NCBI GenBank assembly: GCA_003241695.1
Contig: QFPN01000003.1
Coordinates: 186,001 to 250,000 of the forward strand
DNA from: Ancylobacter novellus
Lineage (GTDB): Bacteria > Pseudomonadota > Alphaproteobacteria > Rhizobiales > Methylopilaceae
Reading direction: 5' to 3'
DNA: 64,000 nucleotides
Below are positions 48,633-56,197 of the stretch, piece by piece; position 1 is the first letter of the stretch; each line of letters begins with the position of its first letter. A model generated the notes under the pieces. The model saw only the letters and a list, made by a program, of their open reading frames with translations, was not told the origin of the DNA and ran no database searches. A program made the translations under genes and the position numbers.

Positions 48633-49224
48633 GCAGAGGTGAAAAATTTTCTGCGGAGGAAACCCTGCTGTCCGCTCGGCCGCGCCTCCGGCAGGAGCCG
48701 CGATAGCAGTTCGGGAACGCCCCTCAGGTCGGCCGACGCTCGCGATCGATATGTCCGCCCGGCGGCCCCCGTTAGAAGACCTTAAAGATTTGACGATGGA
48801 CGGATCACCCGTCAGACGCTGGTCTCATGGGTCCGGACCTTCGCCAATCGCGACCGCTCAAAGCTTCGACTGGCCGTCACTCCCCATGGAACACGTTTTC
48901 GTGTGAGACGCGTGGACGATCGCCCAGGAGGCGCCGGACTTCGCCGCATTCGGCTCCACGGCGTTTCGAGCGGCGGCGGCGCCGCGCAAACGATCATTGC
49001 CGCGCCGCGGGCCGCCCCCGTCTCCACTCCCCTGCGTTCCGCGACGGGCGGCCCGCGGCCTGTGGCGCGCCGGACACGAAGACGCCCCAATGAAACGTCG
49101 AGGAGCGCACGGTCTTCACGCGCGCGAAAGACTTGCGTGTATTGATTGATCGGGGACTTGGGAGGCCGAAAGGCCGTGTGACGCGCGCGGGCGACCGGCG
49201 CGGTTTGGGCGAGCGTCGAAGTAC
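48633..49224. other. Long intergenic region between divergent amtB and the L,D-transpeptidase gene
   Basis: Nearly 600 bases. The left part should hold the amtB enhancer sites. The middle (48780-48900) is less GC-rich, with T/A-rich stretches and an ACACG/CGTGT inverted repeat near 48890-48905. The right part is GC-rich up to the ldt start. No gene, RNA gene or repeat could be supported. Confidence 0.4.
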
Positions 49225-49842
49225 ATGACGACAGATCGTTTCCGTCCGGCGCGAACAGCGGCAGGGCTCGCTTTCGTCGCCGCGGCCTCGCTTGCGCTCG
49301 CCGCGTGCGGCACGGCCGGCGGCGGCGGCCAGACGCGCGAGGAGGCCATCGCCTTCGCGATGTCGAAGAGCTATCCGTCCGCGCTTCCGGTGCAATACCG
49401 CAAGACCGACGTCGCCGACCCGACCGGCGAGGCGCCCGGCACGATCGTCATCGAAACAGGTCAGCGCTATCTCTATCTGGTCGAGCCCAACGGCCGCGCG
49501 CTGCGCTACGGCGTGGGCGTCGGCAAGGAAGGCTTCGGCTGGTCCGGCGAAGCGACCGTCCAGAACAAGCAGGAATGGCCGGACTGGGTGCCGCCGCCCG
49601 AGATGCTGGAGCGCCGTCCCGACCTGCCGCTGCGCATGTCCGGCGGACCGGAGAACCCGCTCGGCGCCCGAGCGATGTATCTCTGGAAGGACGGCAAGGA
49701 CACGCTGTTCCGCATCCACGGCACAAACGAGCCGCTGACCATCGGCAAGGCCATGTCGTCGGGCTGCATCCGCATGATCAACTTCGACGTCGTCGACCTT
49801 TACTCCCGTGTTCCGATCGGCACGAAGGTCGTGGTGCGCTGA
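49225..49842 (+). CDS. L,D-transpeptidase lipoprotein (YkuD domain)
   Basis: The 205-residue protein has a lipoprotein signal with lipobox LAAC near residue 30, a short linker, and a YkuD domain from about 75. The active-site block is present: HGTNEPLTIGKAMSSGCIRM, with the catalytic Cys in SSGCIRM and the conserved His before it. Such enzymes form 3-3 cross-links in peptidoglycan or attach proteins to it. Many Hyphomicrobiales have large sets of them. It stands alone and is followed by a convergent ABC transporter gene. Confidence 0.93.
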   Translation: MTTDRFRPARTAAGLAFVAAASLALAACGTAGGGGQTREEAIAFAMSKSYPSALPVQYRKTDVADPTGEAPGTIVIETGQRYLYLVEPNGRALRYGVGVGKEGFGWSGEATVQNKQEWPDWVPPPEMLERRPDLPLRMSGGPENPLGARAMYLWKDGKDTLFRIHGTNEPLTIGKAMSSGCIRMINFDVVDLYSRVPIGTKVVVR

Positions 49843-49971
49843 AGGATTGATCGAGCAGATGGCGACGAGAGCCCGGAGATCGCTCCCGCCGCCATTTTGC
49901 CCGCCGGTCACACAGGCGACGATTGGCGCGACCTCCGGTCATCCTGCGTTGCGTCGCGACAGATCAGGCCC

Positions 49972-51768
49972 TCACGCCGCGATCTCCCGCGTGAGTTCGC
50001 CCGCCTGGCGCTCGAACAGGCGGCGATAGGCGCCGTCCTCCCGTTTCAACAAGGCCTCGTGCGCCCCCTCCTCGACCACCCGGCCGCGGTCGAAGACGAG
50101 GATCCGATCCATCGCCCGCACCGTCGACAGACGGTGGGCGATGACGATCGTGGTGCGGCCTTCCATCAACCGCTCGATCGCCTGCCCGATCAGCGCCTCG
50201 GACTCCGAGTCGAGGCTCGAGGTCGCCTCGTCGAGGACCAGCACCGGCGCGTCAGCGAGGAAGGCGCGGGCGATCGCGACGCGCTGGCGCTCGCCGCCTG
50301 ACAGCTTCACGCCGCGTTCGCCGACGAGCGTGTCGTAGCCCTTCGGCAGGGCCGAGACGAAGTCGTGAGCGTTGGCGAGCCGCGCCGCCCCCTCGATCTC
50401 CGCCCGGGTCGCGCCAGGCCGGGCGTAGGCGATGTTCTCCGCAAGCGTCCGGTGAAACAGGATCGGCTCCTGCGGCACGATCGCGATCTTCGACCGCAGG
50501 CTCGACTGGGTGGCGTGCGAGACGTCCTGCCCGTCGATCGCCACCCGCCCGCCGGTCGCGTCGTAGAGCCGCTGCACGAGCTTGACGAAGGTCGTCTTGC
50601 CTGAACCCGATCGGCCGACGAGCCCGACGCGCTCGCCGGCCGCGATGCGCACGTCGAGGCCGCGGAACAACGGCGAGGCATGGCCCTCATAATGGAAGGT
50701 CACGTTCTCGAACGCGATCTCGCCGCGCGGAACCGCGATAGGCAGCGCATCGGGCCGATCCTCGACGCCCACGGCCTGATCGTGGAGCTCGACCAGCTCC
50801 TGCAGATCGTTCACCGCCCGCTGGACGTCGGCCACATGCATGCCGACGTCGCGCAGATAACCGTAGATCACGAAGAACATCGACAGCACGAAAGCCGCGT
50901 CGCCGGCGGTCGCCTCGGCGCGCCACCACAACAGCACGGCGACGCCGAGCACCGCCACGCGCAGCATCGCGAGGGCGGCGTTCTGGAAGGTGTTGTTCCA
51001 GACGGAGCGCATCCAGGTGCGGGTGGTTCGACGGCTCCATTTGGAGATCAGCCATGCGAGCCGCCCCTCCTCCCGCTCCTCCGCGCCGAAGGCCTTCACC
51101 ACCGCGTTGCAGGTGACCGCGTCGGCGAGCGCTCCGCCGAGACGGGTGTCCCAGGCGTTCGAAAGCTGCGCCGCCGGGGCGACCCAGGCGAGCGACGCCG
51201 TGACGGTGATCGCGACATAGGCCGCGGCGCCGACGAAGGTGACGAGACCCATCAGCGGCCAGTAGGCCGCAAGGATCGCGGTCGCCCCGACGAGGACCAG
51301 CGCGGACGGCGCGAGCGCCACCAGCAGGATGTCGTTGAACTGGTCGATGGACCAGACGCCGCGCGTGATCTTGCGCACGGTCGAGCCCGCGAAATTGTTC
51401 GCATGCCAGTCGGTCGAGAAACGCTGGACGCGCGCGAAGGCCTCCGCCGTCACGTCGCGCATCAGTTTCTGGGTCATTCGGACGATGACCGCGAAGGCAA
51501 CATGGCGGAAGAGCACGATGGCGACCGCGAGCGCAGCGATTGCGCCGAGCGCCTGAAGCGCGCCGGCGAGCGCTGCCTCGCGGTCGCCTCCGGCGAAGGC
51601 GTCGACCAGCCGTCCCGCGTAGATCGGAATGACGAGATCGGCGAGGGTCGCGAGCAGGATCGCCGCCGCGATGAGCGCGACGGCGCCCCGCTGGCGGCCC
51701 CAGTGCGAGAACAGGAAGCGGAGCACCCGCAGGAACGGGCTCGAGGCGGATTTGGACGAACGGATCAT
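49972..51768 (-). CDS. ABC exporter (fused membrane and ATPase domains)
   Basis: The 598-residue half-transporter has six membrane helices (residues about 25-320) then the ATPase: Walker A GRSGSGKTTF, Q-loop in IVPQEPILFHRTLAENI, signature LSGGERQRVAIARAFL, Walker B VLVLDEATSSLD and the H-loop IAHRLSTV. It should act as a homodimer, of the MsbA/LmrA type (lipid or drug export). The substrate cannot be told from sequence. 414 bases lie upstream: they hold a promoter overlapped by an inverted repeat and an 18-codon leader, which suggests conditional expression. Confidence 0.93.
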   Translation of the reverse strand: MIRSSKSASSPFLRVLRFLFSHWGRQRGAVALIAAAILLATLADLVIPIYAGRLVDAFAGGDREAALAGALQALGAIAALAVAIVLFRHVAFAVIVRMTQKLMRDVTAEAFARVQRFSTDWHANNFAGSTVRKITRGVWSIDQFNDILLVALAPSALVLVGATAILAAYWPLMGLVTFVGAAAYVAITVTASLAWVAPAAQLSNAWDTRLGGALADAVTCNAVVKAFGAEEREEGRLAWLISKWSRRTTRTWMRSVWNNTFQNAALAMLRVAVLGVAVLLWWRAEATAGDAAFVLSMFFVIYGYLRDVGMHVADVQRAVNDLQELVELHDQAVGVEDRPDALPIAVPRGEIAFENVTFHYEGHASPLFRGLDVRIAAGERVGLVGRSGSGKTTFVKLVQRLYDATGGRVAIDGQDVSHATQSSLRSKIAIVPQEPILFHRTLAENIAYARPGATRAEIEGAARLANAHDFVSALPKGYDTLVGERGVKLSGGERQRVAIARAFLADAPVLVLDEATSSLDSESEALIGQAIERLMEGRTTIVIAHRLSTVRAMDRILVFDRGRVVEEGAHEALLKREDGAYRRLFERQAGELTREIAA

Positions 51769-51938
51769 GATCGGCGCGGCCCGCGCAAAGGCGAGGCCGT
51801 CCCCTGGCGATGGGAGCCCGCCCCGGACGCGGCGCAGCCAGAAGGCTCGCGCGACTTCGCGTCAGGCGGCGAACGCCCAGTAAAACGGACTTTGGATGAG
51901 GAACGTCGTCTCGGCTGACGCGGCTGGAGGGCCGCGGG

Positions 51939-51954
51939 GGCCGACCTATCGGCC
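51939..51954 (-). other. Small hairpin over the leader stop codon
   Basis: GGCCGA and TCGGCC (6 bp) with loop TAGG on the minus strand. The TAG stop of the leader frame lies in the loop, so a ribosome at the end of the leader would melt or block the hairpin. Confidence 0.45.
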
Positions 51955-52002
51955 GCTGATGCGCGGGCGTCCGGAGGCGACGGCGATGACAGGCTTGGTC
52001 AT
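51946..52002 (-). CDS. Putative 18-residue leader peptide for the ABC exporter
   Basis: The frame reads MTKPVIAVASGRPRISGR and stops at TAG. GGAGG lies seven bases before the ATG, a better site than that of most genes in this window. It is about 40 bases after a predicted transcription start and 177 bases before the exporter ATG. Such placement is typical of leader peptides that regulate downstream expression by ribosome stalling; the IAVA segment recalls macrolide-responsive leaders, but this resemblance is slight. It might also be a chance frame. Confidence 0.45.
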   Translation of the reverse strand: MTKPVIAVASGRPRISGR

Positions 52003-52044
52003 GCATCTCCCTCCAGGCTGAGAGGTCAAATGGGACGAATGAAT

Positions 52045-52060
52045 TACGTATCTACACGTA
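52045..52060 (-). promoter_or_regulatory. Candidate repressor operator
   Basis: TACGT (52045-52049) and ACGTA (52056-52060) form a 5-base inverted repeat with a 6-base spacer. It covers the predicted -10 element (TAGATA) of the exporter leader promoter. The shape is like TetR-family operators; the regulator is not in the window. Confidence 0.4.
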
Positions 52061-52077
52061 CGCGTTGAAGGCTGCAA
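52049..52077 (-). promoter_or_regulatory. Promoter of the leader/ABC exporter unit
   Basis: Minus strand TTGCAG (52077-52072), 17 bases, TAGATA (52054-52049). The spacing is optimal and both hexamers match the sigma-70 consensus well for this group. Transcription should begin near 52042. Confidence 0.55.
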
Positions 52078-52120
52078 GCCGGCGGCTTCTCACGCCAGCG
52101 CGATCAATACGCCTTAATAT

Positions 52121-52152
52121 GAAAAACGCCGCCGATTGCGAGTCGGCGGCGT
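52121..52152 (-). terminator. Terminator of the first ydcH gene
   Basis: A perfect 10-bp GC-rich stem (52143-52152 with 52126-52135, seven-base loop) followed on the minus strand by TTTTTC, 31 bases past the ydcH stop. Confidence 0.88.
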
Positions 52153-52182
52153 CATAATCAGATTTCATTCCAACGCGCGATG

Positions 52183-52365
52183 CTAGTGGAGCGTCGGCTC
52201 CGGATATTTGAGGCGCATCATTTCGTCTTTGATACGAAGTTTCTTACGCTTCAATGACGAAACCTTGACTTCATCGGAGTTCGGATGCGTCAGCTCCATC
52301 TCAATTTCTTTCTCGATGGCGCGATGCTTCTTTTCGAGCTCGGCGATGTGCGACTCGATAGACAT
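52183..52365 (-). CDS. YdcH-family protein (DUF465), first copy
   Basis: A 60-residue helical protein: MSIESHIAELEKKHRAIEKEIEMEL, then VSSLKRKKLRIKDEMMRL. The family's typical LKKRKLxLKDE-type block is clear. These proteins form antiparallel coiled coils; function is unknown. The ATG at 52365 is used; a TTG just before it is less likely. It is divergent from the second copy at 52575, and a terminator follows. Confidence 0.9.
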   Translation of the reverse strand: MSIESHIAELEKKHRAIEKEIEMELTHPNSDEVKVSSLKRKKLRIKDEMMRLKYPEPTLH

Positions 52366-52574
52366 CAAGCACGTCTCCCTGCTTCAGTTAGACAAGAAGA
52401 GAATGTCACGGTCCCGTCACGCTGTCGACGGCCTTCGGAATCACGCGACATCACACCGCCGTCAGGCTTTACGGCTCCTTTCAACGGCCTCGCGGCGCCG
52501 TGAGCCTTGCCGCTTCGCGACGGCGCGGCGATACTCGGGGCCGACTGGATGTGTGGCGTTGCGACGGGGCGCGA

Positions 52575-52799
52575 ATGGCGGTGCGGGACGACGAGACGCG
52601 GGCCGAAGAAGCTGCGGCCCGGGAGGAACTCGCCCGGCTGCGCGAAGAACATCGCGATCTCGACAATGCGATCGAGGCGCTCGAGCGCCTCGGCTCGGGC
52701 GACAGGCTGCAGATCCAGCGGCTGAAGAAGCGCAAGCTGGTCCTGAAGGATCGGATTGCCTTCATCGACGATCAGCTGACGCCCGACATCATCGCATAG
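52575..52799 (+). CDS. YdcH-family protein (DUF465), second copy
   Basis: A 74-residue protein with the same two-helix plan: ARLREEHRDLDNAIEALERLG, then LQIQRLKKRKLVLKDRIAFIDDQL, followed by TPDIIA. The ribosome site is weak; ATG 52575 matches the family N-terminus, and 25 more codons upstream do not. Two divergent DUF465 genes in front of purE/purK are a familiar order in Hyphomicrobiales. Confidence 0.88.
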   Translation: MAVRDDETRAEEAAAREELARLREEHRDLDNAIEALERLGSGDRLQIQRLKKRKLVLKDRIAFIDDQLTPDIIA

Positions 52800-52940
52800 A
52801 GCCGGGTTCGAGCGGTCGCGACGCGCGGGCGTAAAGTCCCCAACGGCGCGTTACCGCGCCATATGGAGGCCCGCTTGCGCGCCGCCGCCTCGGCGCCTAT
52901 CGTCCGCGGCTTCGAAATTCCCCTCAAACGGAGCGTCCAG

Positions 52941-53450
52941 ATGGCCGCGGAACACCGCGCCGAACAGCCCCCCGTCGCCATCGTCATGGGAAGCCAGTCC
53001 GACTGGGCGACGATGGGCCACGCGGCCGAGACGCTGACGGCGCTCGGCGTGCCCCATGTCGCGCGCATCGTTTCGGCGCACCGCACGCCCGACCGGCTGG
53101 TCGATTTCGCCAAGACCGCGAAGTCCTGCGGCGTCAAGGTCGTGATCGCCGGCGCCGGCGGCGCGGCGCACCTTCCGGGCATGGTGGCCTCGATGACGCC
53201 GCTGCCCGTCTTCGGCGTGCCGGTCCAGAGCCAGGCGCTCTCGGGCCTCGACAGCCTGCTGTCGATCGTCCAGATGCCGGGGGGCGTCCCCGTGGGCACG
53301 CTCGCGATCGGCAAGGCCGGCGCGATCAACGCGGCGCTGCTCGCGGCCTCCGTTCTCGCCCTTTCCGACGAGGCGCTCGGCGAGCGGCTCGAGGCGTGGC
53401 GCGCGGCCCAGACGGACCGCGTGGCGGAAACGCCCGTTTCTGGAGGCTGA
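52941..53450 (+). CDS. purE: N5-carboxyaminoimidazole ribonucleotide mutase
   Basis: PurE (class I) moves the carboxyl of N5-CAIR to give CAIR. The 169-residue protein has MGSQSDWATM, RIVSAHRTPDRL, AGAGGAAHLPGMVASMTPLPVFGVPV and LLSIVQMPGGVPVGTLAIG. CGGAG precedes ATG 52941; a longer frame upstream is not supported. The next gene, purK, starts one base after the stop. The substrate route PurK, PurE, PurC links to the pur cluster at 10-19 kb. Confidence 0.97.
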   Translation: MAAEHRAEQPPVAIVMGSQSDWATMGHAAETLTALGVPHVARIVSAHRTPDRLVDFAKTAKSCGVKVVIAGAGGAAHLPGMVASMTPLPVFGVPVQSQALSGLDSLLSIVQMPGGVPVGTLAIGKAGAINAALLAASVLALSDEALGERLEAWRAAQTDRVAETPVSGG

Positions 53451-53451
53451 C

Positions 53452-54534
53452 ATGGCGCCCCCTCCCCTCCTCGCCCCCGGCGGCAGCATCGGCGTGCTCG
53501 GCGGCGGCCAGCTCGGCCGCATGATCGCGCTCGCGGCCGCGCCGCTCGGCCTCCGGACGCACGTCTTCGCGCCGGATCCGCACTCGCCGGCCTTCGACGT
53601 CTCCGCCGAACGCACCGTCGCGGCCTATACGGACGAGGCGGCGCTCGCGCTCTTCGCCGACTCCGTCGACGTGGTCACCTACGAGTTCGAGAACGTGCCC
53701 GCCGAGACAGCCCGCCTCGTCGCGGAGCACAAGGCGCTCTATCCGAACGAGAAGGCGCTCGCGATCACGCAGGACCGCCTGACCGAGAAGACCTTCCTGC
53801 GCGACCTCGGCCTGCCGACGCCGAACTTCGCTCCCGTCGACGACCGCGCCTCGATGGCCGCCGCGCTCGGCGCCGTCGGGCGGCCGGCGGTCCTGAAGAC
53901 GCGGCGCTTCGGCTATGACGGCAAGGGTCAGGTGCTGGTGCGCGAAGGCCTCGGCATCGACCAGGCCGTCGCCATGATGAACGGCCAGCCCGCCATTCTG
54001 GAGGCGTTCGTGCCGTTCCGCGCCGAGGTTTCGGTCATCGCCGCGCGCGGCCGCGGCGGAGAGTTCGCGGCCTATGACGTCGTCGAGAACCGTCACGAGA
54101 ACCACATCCTGCGCTCGAGCCACGTGCCTGCCGCCGTCAAGGCGGAGACGGCGGCCTCGGCGATCGCGATCGCGAAGAAGATCGTGGAGGCGCTCGACTA
54201 TGTCGGCGTGATCGGCGTGGAGCTGTTCGTCGTCGACGGGCCGACGGGCGAGCGCGTGGTGGTCAACGAGATCGCTCCCCGCGTCCACAATTCCGGCCAC
54301 TGGACCATCGAGGGCGCCGAGACGAGCCAGTTCGAACAGCACGTCCGCGCGATCGTCGGCTGGCCGCTCGGCTCGACCAAGGCGCGCGGCGAGGTGGTGA
54401 CGACCAACCTCCTCGGCGCCGAGGCGACGCGGTGGCGGGAGATTCTGGCCGAGCCGGGAGCGGCGCTGCATCTCTACGGCAAGGGCGAACCGGCGCCGGG
54501 CCGCAAGATGGGGCATGTCACGCGGGTGAAGTGA
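53452..54534 (+). CDS. purK: N5-carboxyaminoimidazole ribonucleotide synthase
   Basis: PurK carboxylates AIR with ATP and bicarbonate. The 360-residue ATP-grasp protein has GSIGVLGGGQLGRMIALAA, VVTYEFENVPAE, ITQDRLTEKTFLRDLGLPTP, the ATP loop KTRRFGYDGKGQVLV, ILEAFVPFRAEVSVI, and NEIAPRVHNSGHWTIEGAETSQFEQH. It starts one base after the purE stop (TGACATG). A terminator follows at 54672. Confidence 0.97.
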   Translation: MAPPPLLAPGGSIGVLGGGQLGRMIALAAAPLGLRTHVFAPDPHSPAFDVSAERTVAAYTDEAALALFADSVDVVTYEFENVPAETARLVAEHKALYPNEKALAITQDRLTEKTFLRDLGLPTPNFAPVDDRASMAAALGAVGRPAVLKTRRFGYDGKGQVLVREGLGIDQAVAMMNGQPAILEAFVPFRAEVSVIAARGRGGEFAAYDVVENRHENHILRSSHVPAAVKAETAASAIAIAKKIVEALDYVGVIGVELFVVDGPTGERVVVNEIAPRVHNSGHWTIEGAETSQFEQHVRAIVGWPLGSTKARGEVVTTNLLGAEATRWREILAEPGAALHLYGKGEPAPGRKMGHVTRVK

Positions 54535-54671
54535 GCGCGTGACGGCGTCGGGCCGAACGCGCAGCTCCGCCCGGATCGCTGGAAGAGCCAGGAGACGACG
54601 ACGCAGCTGCCGTTTCGCCCTCGCCCGCATGGACAAGCGCGCCGCCCTTTGCTAGACACGACTCAACGATG

Positions 54672-54712
54672 ACGCCGCGCGTCGAGCGCGGGCGTTTTCT
54701 TTTTGTTTTTTT
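54672..54712 (+). terminator. Terminator between purK and rpsU
   Basis: Stem ACGCC plus CGCG (54672-54681, G bulge) with CGCG plus GGCGT (54687-54695), then an exceptionally T-rich run to 54712. It lies only 45 bases before the rpsU start. Confidence 0.75.
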
Positions 54713-54739
54713 GACGCGTCGAAAGCGCGCCGATCCGAA
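54711..54739 (+). promoter_or_regulatory. Candidate rpsU promoter
   Basis: TTGACG (54711-54716), 17 bases, TCCGAA (54734-54739). The -35 element is the alphaproteobacterial favourite, the -10 is poor. It would give a leader of about 12-15 bases, just containing the GAGG ribosome site. Confidence 0.35.
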
Positions 54740-54757
54740 ACCAGACCGAGGCGACAC

Positions 54758-54979
54758 GTGCAGGTTCTCGTCCGCGACAACAACGTCGACCAGGCCCTCA
54801 AGGCTCTCAAGAAGAAGATGCAGCGCGAAGGCATCTTCCGTGAAATGAAGCTCCGCGGACATTACGAGAAGCCTTCCGAGAAGCGCGCTCGCGAGAAGGC
54901 CGAGGCCGTCCGCCGCGCCCGCAAGCTCGCCCGCAAGCGCGCCCAGCGCGAAGGCCTGCTGCCCTCCAAGAAGAAGTGA
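54758..54979 (+). CDS. rpsU: Ribosomal protein bS21
   Basis: A 73-residue basic protein of the small ribosomal subunit: VLVRDNNVDQALKALKKKMQREGIFREMKLRGHYEKPSEKR, then a Lys/Arg-rich tail. It matches alphaproteobacterial bS21 along its length. The start is GTG at 54758, with GAGG about eight bases upstream; no ATG is available. A terminator follows at 55025. It is probably a single-gene unit. Confidence 0.97.
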   Translation: MQVLVRDNNVDQALKALKKKMQREGIFREMKLRGHYEKPSEKRAREKAEAVRRARKLARKRAQREGLLPSKKK

Positions 54980-55024
54980 GTCGCCGCCCCGCGCCCTGCG
55001 GGGGACGCGACTTGCGGTCATGAA

Positions 55025-55058
55025 AAAGCGCCCGTTCGGCAACGCCGGCGGGCGTTTT
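55025..55058 (+). terminator. Terminator after rpsU
   Basis: AAAGCGCCCG pairs with CGGGCGTTTT around an inner GGC-AAC-GCC hairpin, with a T-rich right arm, 46 bases past the rpsU stop. The left A-run would also give a T-run on the other strand. Confidence 0.75.
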
Positions 55059-55173
55059 CGCGTTTCTCCGGTGCGACCGCGACGCTTTACGGCGCGTTAA
55101 CGCATTCTCGCCGCAATCGGCCTGTGACTGACGGGTTCCCCCGTCTCACGCCAACGCTCGAGGTCGCCTGCCC

Positions 55174-56052
55174 ATGCTTCGTCGGTTCGGGACGCCGTTC
55201 AGCTTCGGTTCCGCGGCCCTGCGCGCCGCGCCCCTGATGGTGGCGGCGCTCGCCCTCGCGGGCTGCGAGACGGTCGGCGGCGGCTCGGCCCGCGACGTCG
55301 ATCCGGACGTCTACGCCGCGCGCTCGACCGACCTCAACTCGCTGAGCCAGGTGGTCGCCAGCAATCCGAGCGACCCGCAGGCGCTCAACATGCGCGGCTC
55401 CGCCTATGCGCGGCTCGGTCAGTACGACAACGCGATCGGCGATTTCAACCGCGCGATCCAGATCGACGGACGCTTCGCCAAGGCCTACGCCAACCGCGCC
55501 CTCGCCTACCGCTCGAAGGGCGACACGGCCTCGGCCCTCGCCGACTACAACCGCGCGATCGACGCCGACCCGAACTATTCGGCGGCCTATGTCGGCCGCG
55601 GCAACCTCTATCGGGCGACCGGCCGCATCGACGCGGCGCTCGCCGACTTCGACAAGGCGATCCAGCTCGACCCGAACAACGCCCAGGCCTGGCACAATCG
55701 CGGCCTGATCCATCAGGCGCAGGGACGGCAGGACGACGCGATCGACGACTTCACCAAGGCGACCGCGATCTCGGTGACGCAGGCCGAACCCTATATCGGG
55801 CGCGGCATGAGCTACCTCGCGCAGGGCGACTACGCCGCCGCGATCGACGACTTCAACACCGCCCGCACGCTCGCGCCGAAGAACATCGACGCCTGGATCG
55901 GCCGCGGCGTCGCCTTCGAGAAGCGCAACGAGATGGGCAACGCCCGCGCGAGCTTCGCGCAGGCGCTGAACATCAATCCGGGCGACAAGCGCGCGCTCGA
56001 AGGCTTCGAGCGCGTCGGCGGCAAGCGCGGCGAGACCTATACGGAGAACTGA
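55174..56052 (+). CDS. TPR-repeat lipoprotein
   Basis: The 292-residue protein has a lipoprotein signal with lipobox LALAGC near residue 30, then about six tetratricopeptide repeats, each of 34 residues, of the type 'A..NRG.AY...G..D.AI.DF..AI..DP' (for example AKAYANRALAYRSKGDTASAL and AQAWHNRGLIHQAQG). It should be anchored in the outer or inner membrane facing the periplasm and act as a protein-binding scaffold, like NlpI. Partners are unknown. It stands alone between rpsU and a repeat. Confidence 0.92.
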   Translation: MLRRFGTPFSFGSAALRAAPLMVAALALAGCETVGGGSARDVDPDVYAARSTDLNSLSQVVASNPSDPQALNMRGSAYARLGQYDNAIGDFNRAIQIDGRFAKAYANRALAYRSKGDTASALADYNRAIDADPNYSAAYVGRGNLYRATGRIDAALADFDKAIQLDPNNAQAWHNRGLIHQAQGRQDDAIDDFTKATAISVTQAEPYIGRGMSYLAQGDYAAAIDDFNTARTLAPKNIDAWIGRGVAFEKRNEMGNARASFAQALNINPGDKRALEGFERVGGKRGETYTEN

Positions 56053-56072
56053 GCGAAACGCCCGGCCGGCGT

Positions 56073-56178
56073 CGTCATCCCGGCCGAAGCGAAGAGCCGG
56101 TATGACGGAAGGAGCGGGGCATCCCCGCATAGTTCTGCGAACGATCCCGGATAGGCCTATCGGCCGTCCGGGATGACG
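56073..56178. repeat. Extragenic palindromic repeat
   Basis: CGTCATCCCGG (56073-56083) and its exact reverse complement (56168-56178) bound a 106-base element; the next bases inward (CCG, CGG) extend the pairing. The type (GTCATCCCGGCC...GGGATGAC) is common between genes in Hyphomicrobiales. It lies between the convergent TPR lipoprotein and thiC genes and may help stop transcription. Confidence 0.7.
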
Positions 56179-56197
56179 CCCTGAGGCCTCGACGGCC

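Larger units (their letters stand above)
51769..52120 (-). other. Leader region of the ABC exporter
   Basis: Region between the exporter and the terminator of the upstream gene. It contains the promoter and operator at 52045-52077, the small leader frame at 51946-52002, a hairpin at 51939-51954 and about 170 further bases of GC-rich sequence before ATG 51768. The part around 52020-52120 is strikingly AT-rich for this chromosome. Confidence 0.5.

Noticed and set aside
48640..48780. NtrC binding sites upstream of the amtB promoter
   Set aside because: No clear TGCACC-N5-GGTGCA pair was visible, although one is expected. A weight-matrix scan would be needed.
54535..54757. 6S RNA near purK
   Set aside because: I looked for a long rod with a central bubble of about 160 bases near purE/purK and found only the terminator and short GC hairpins.
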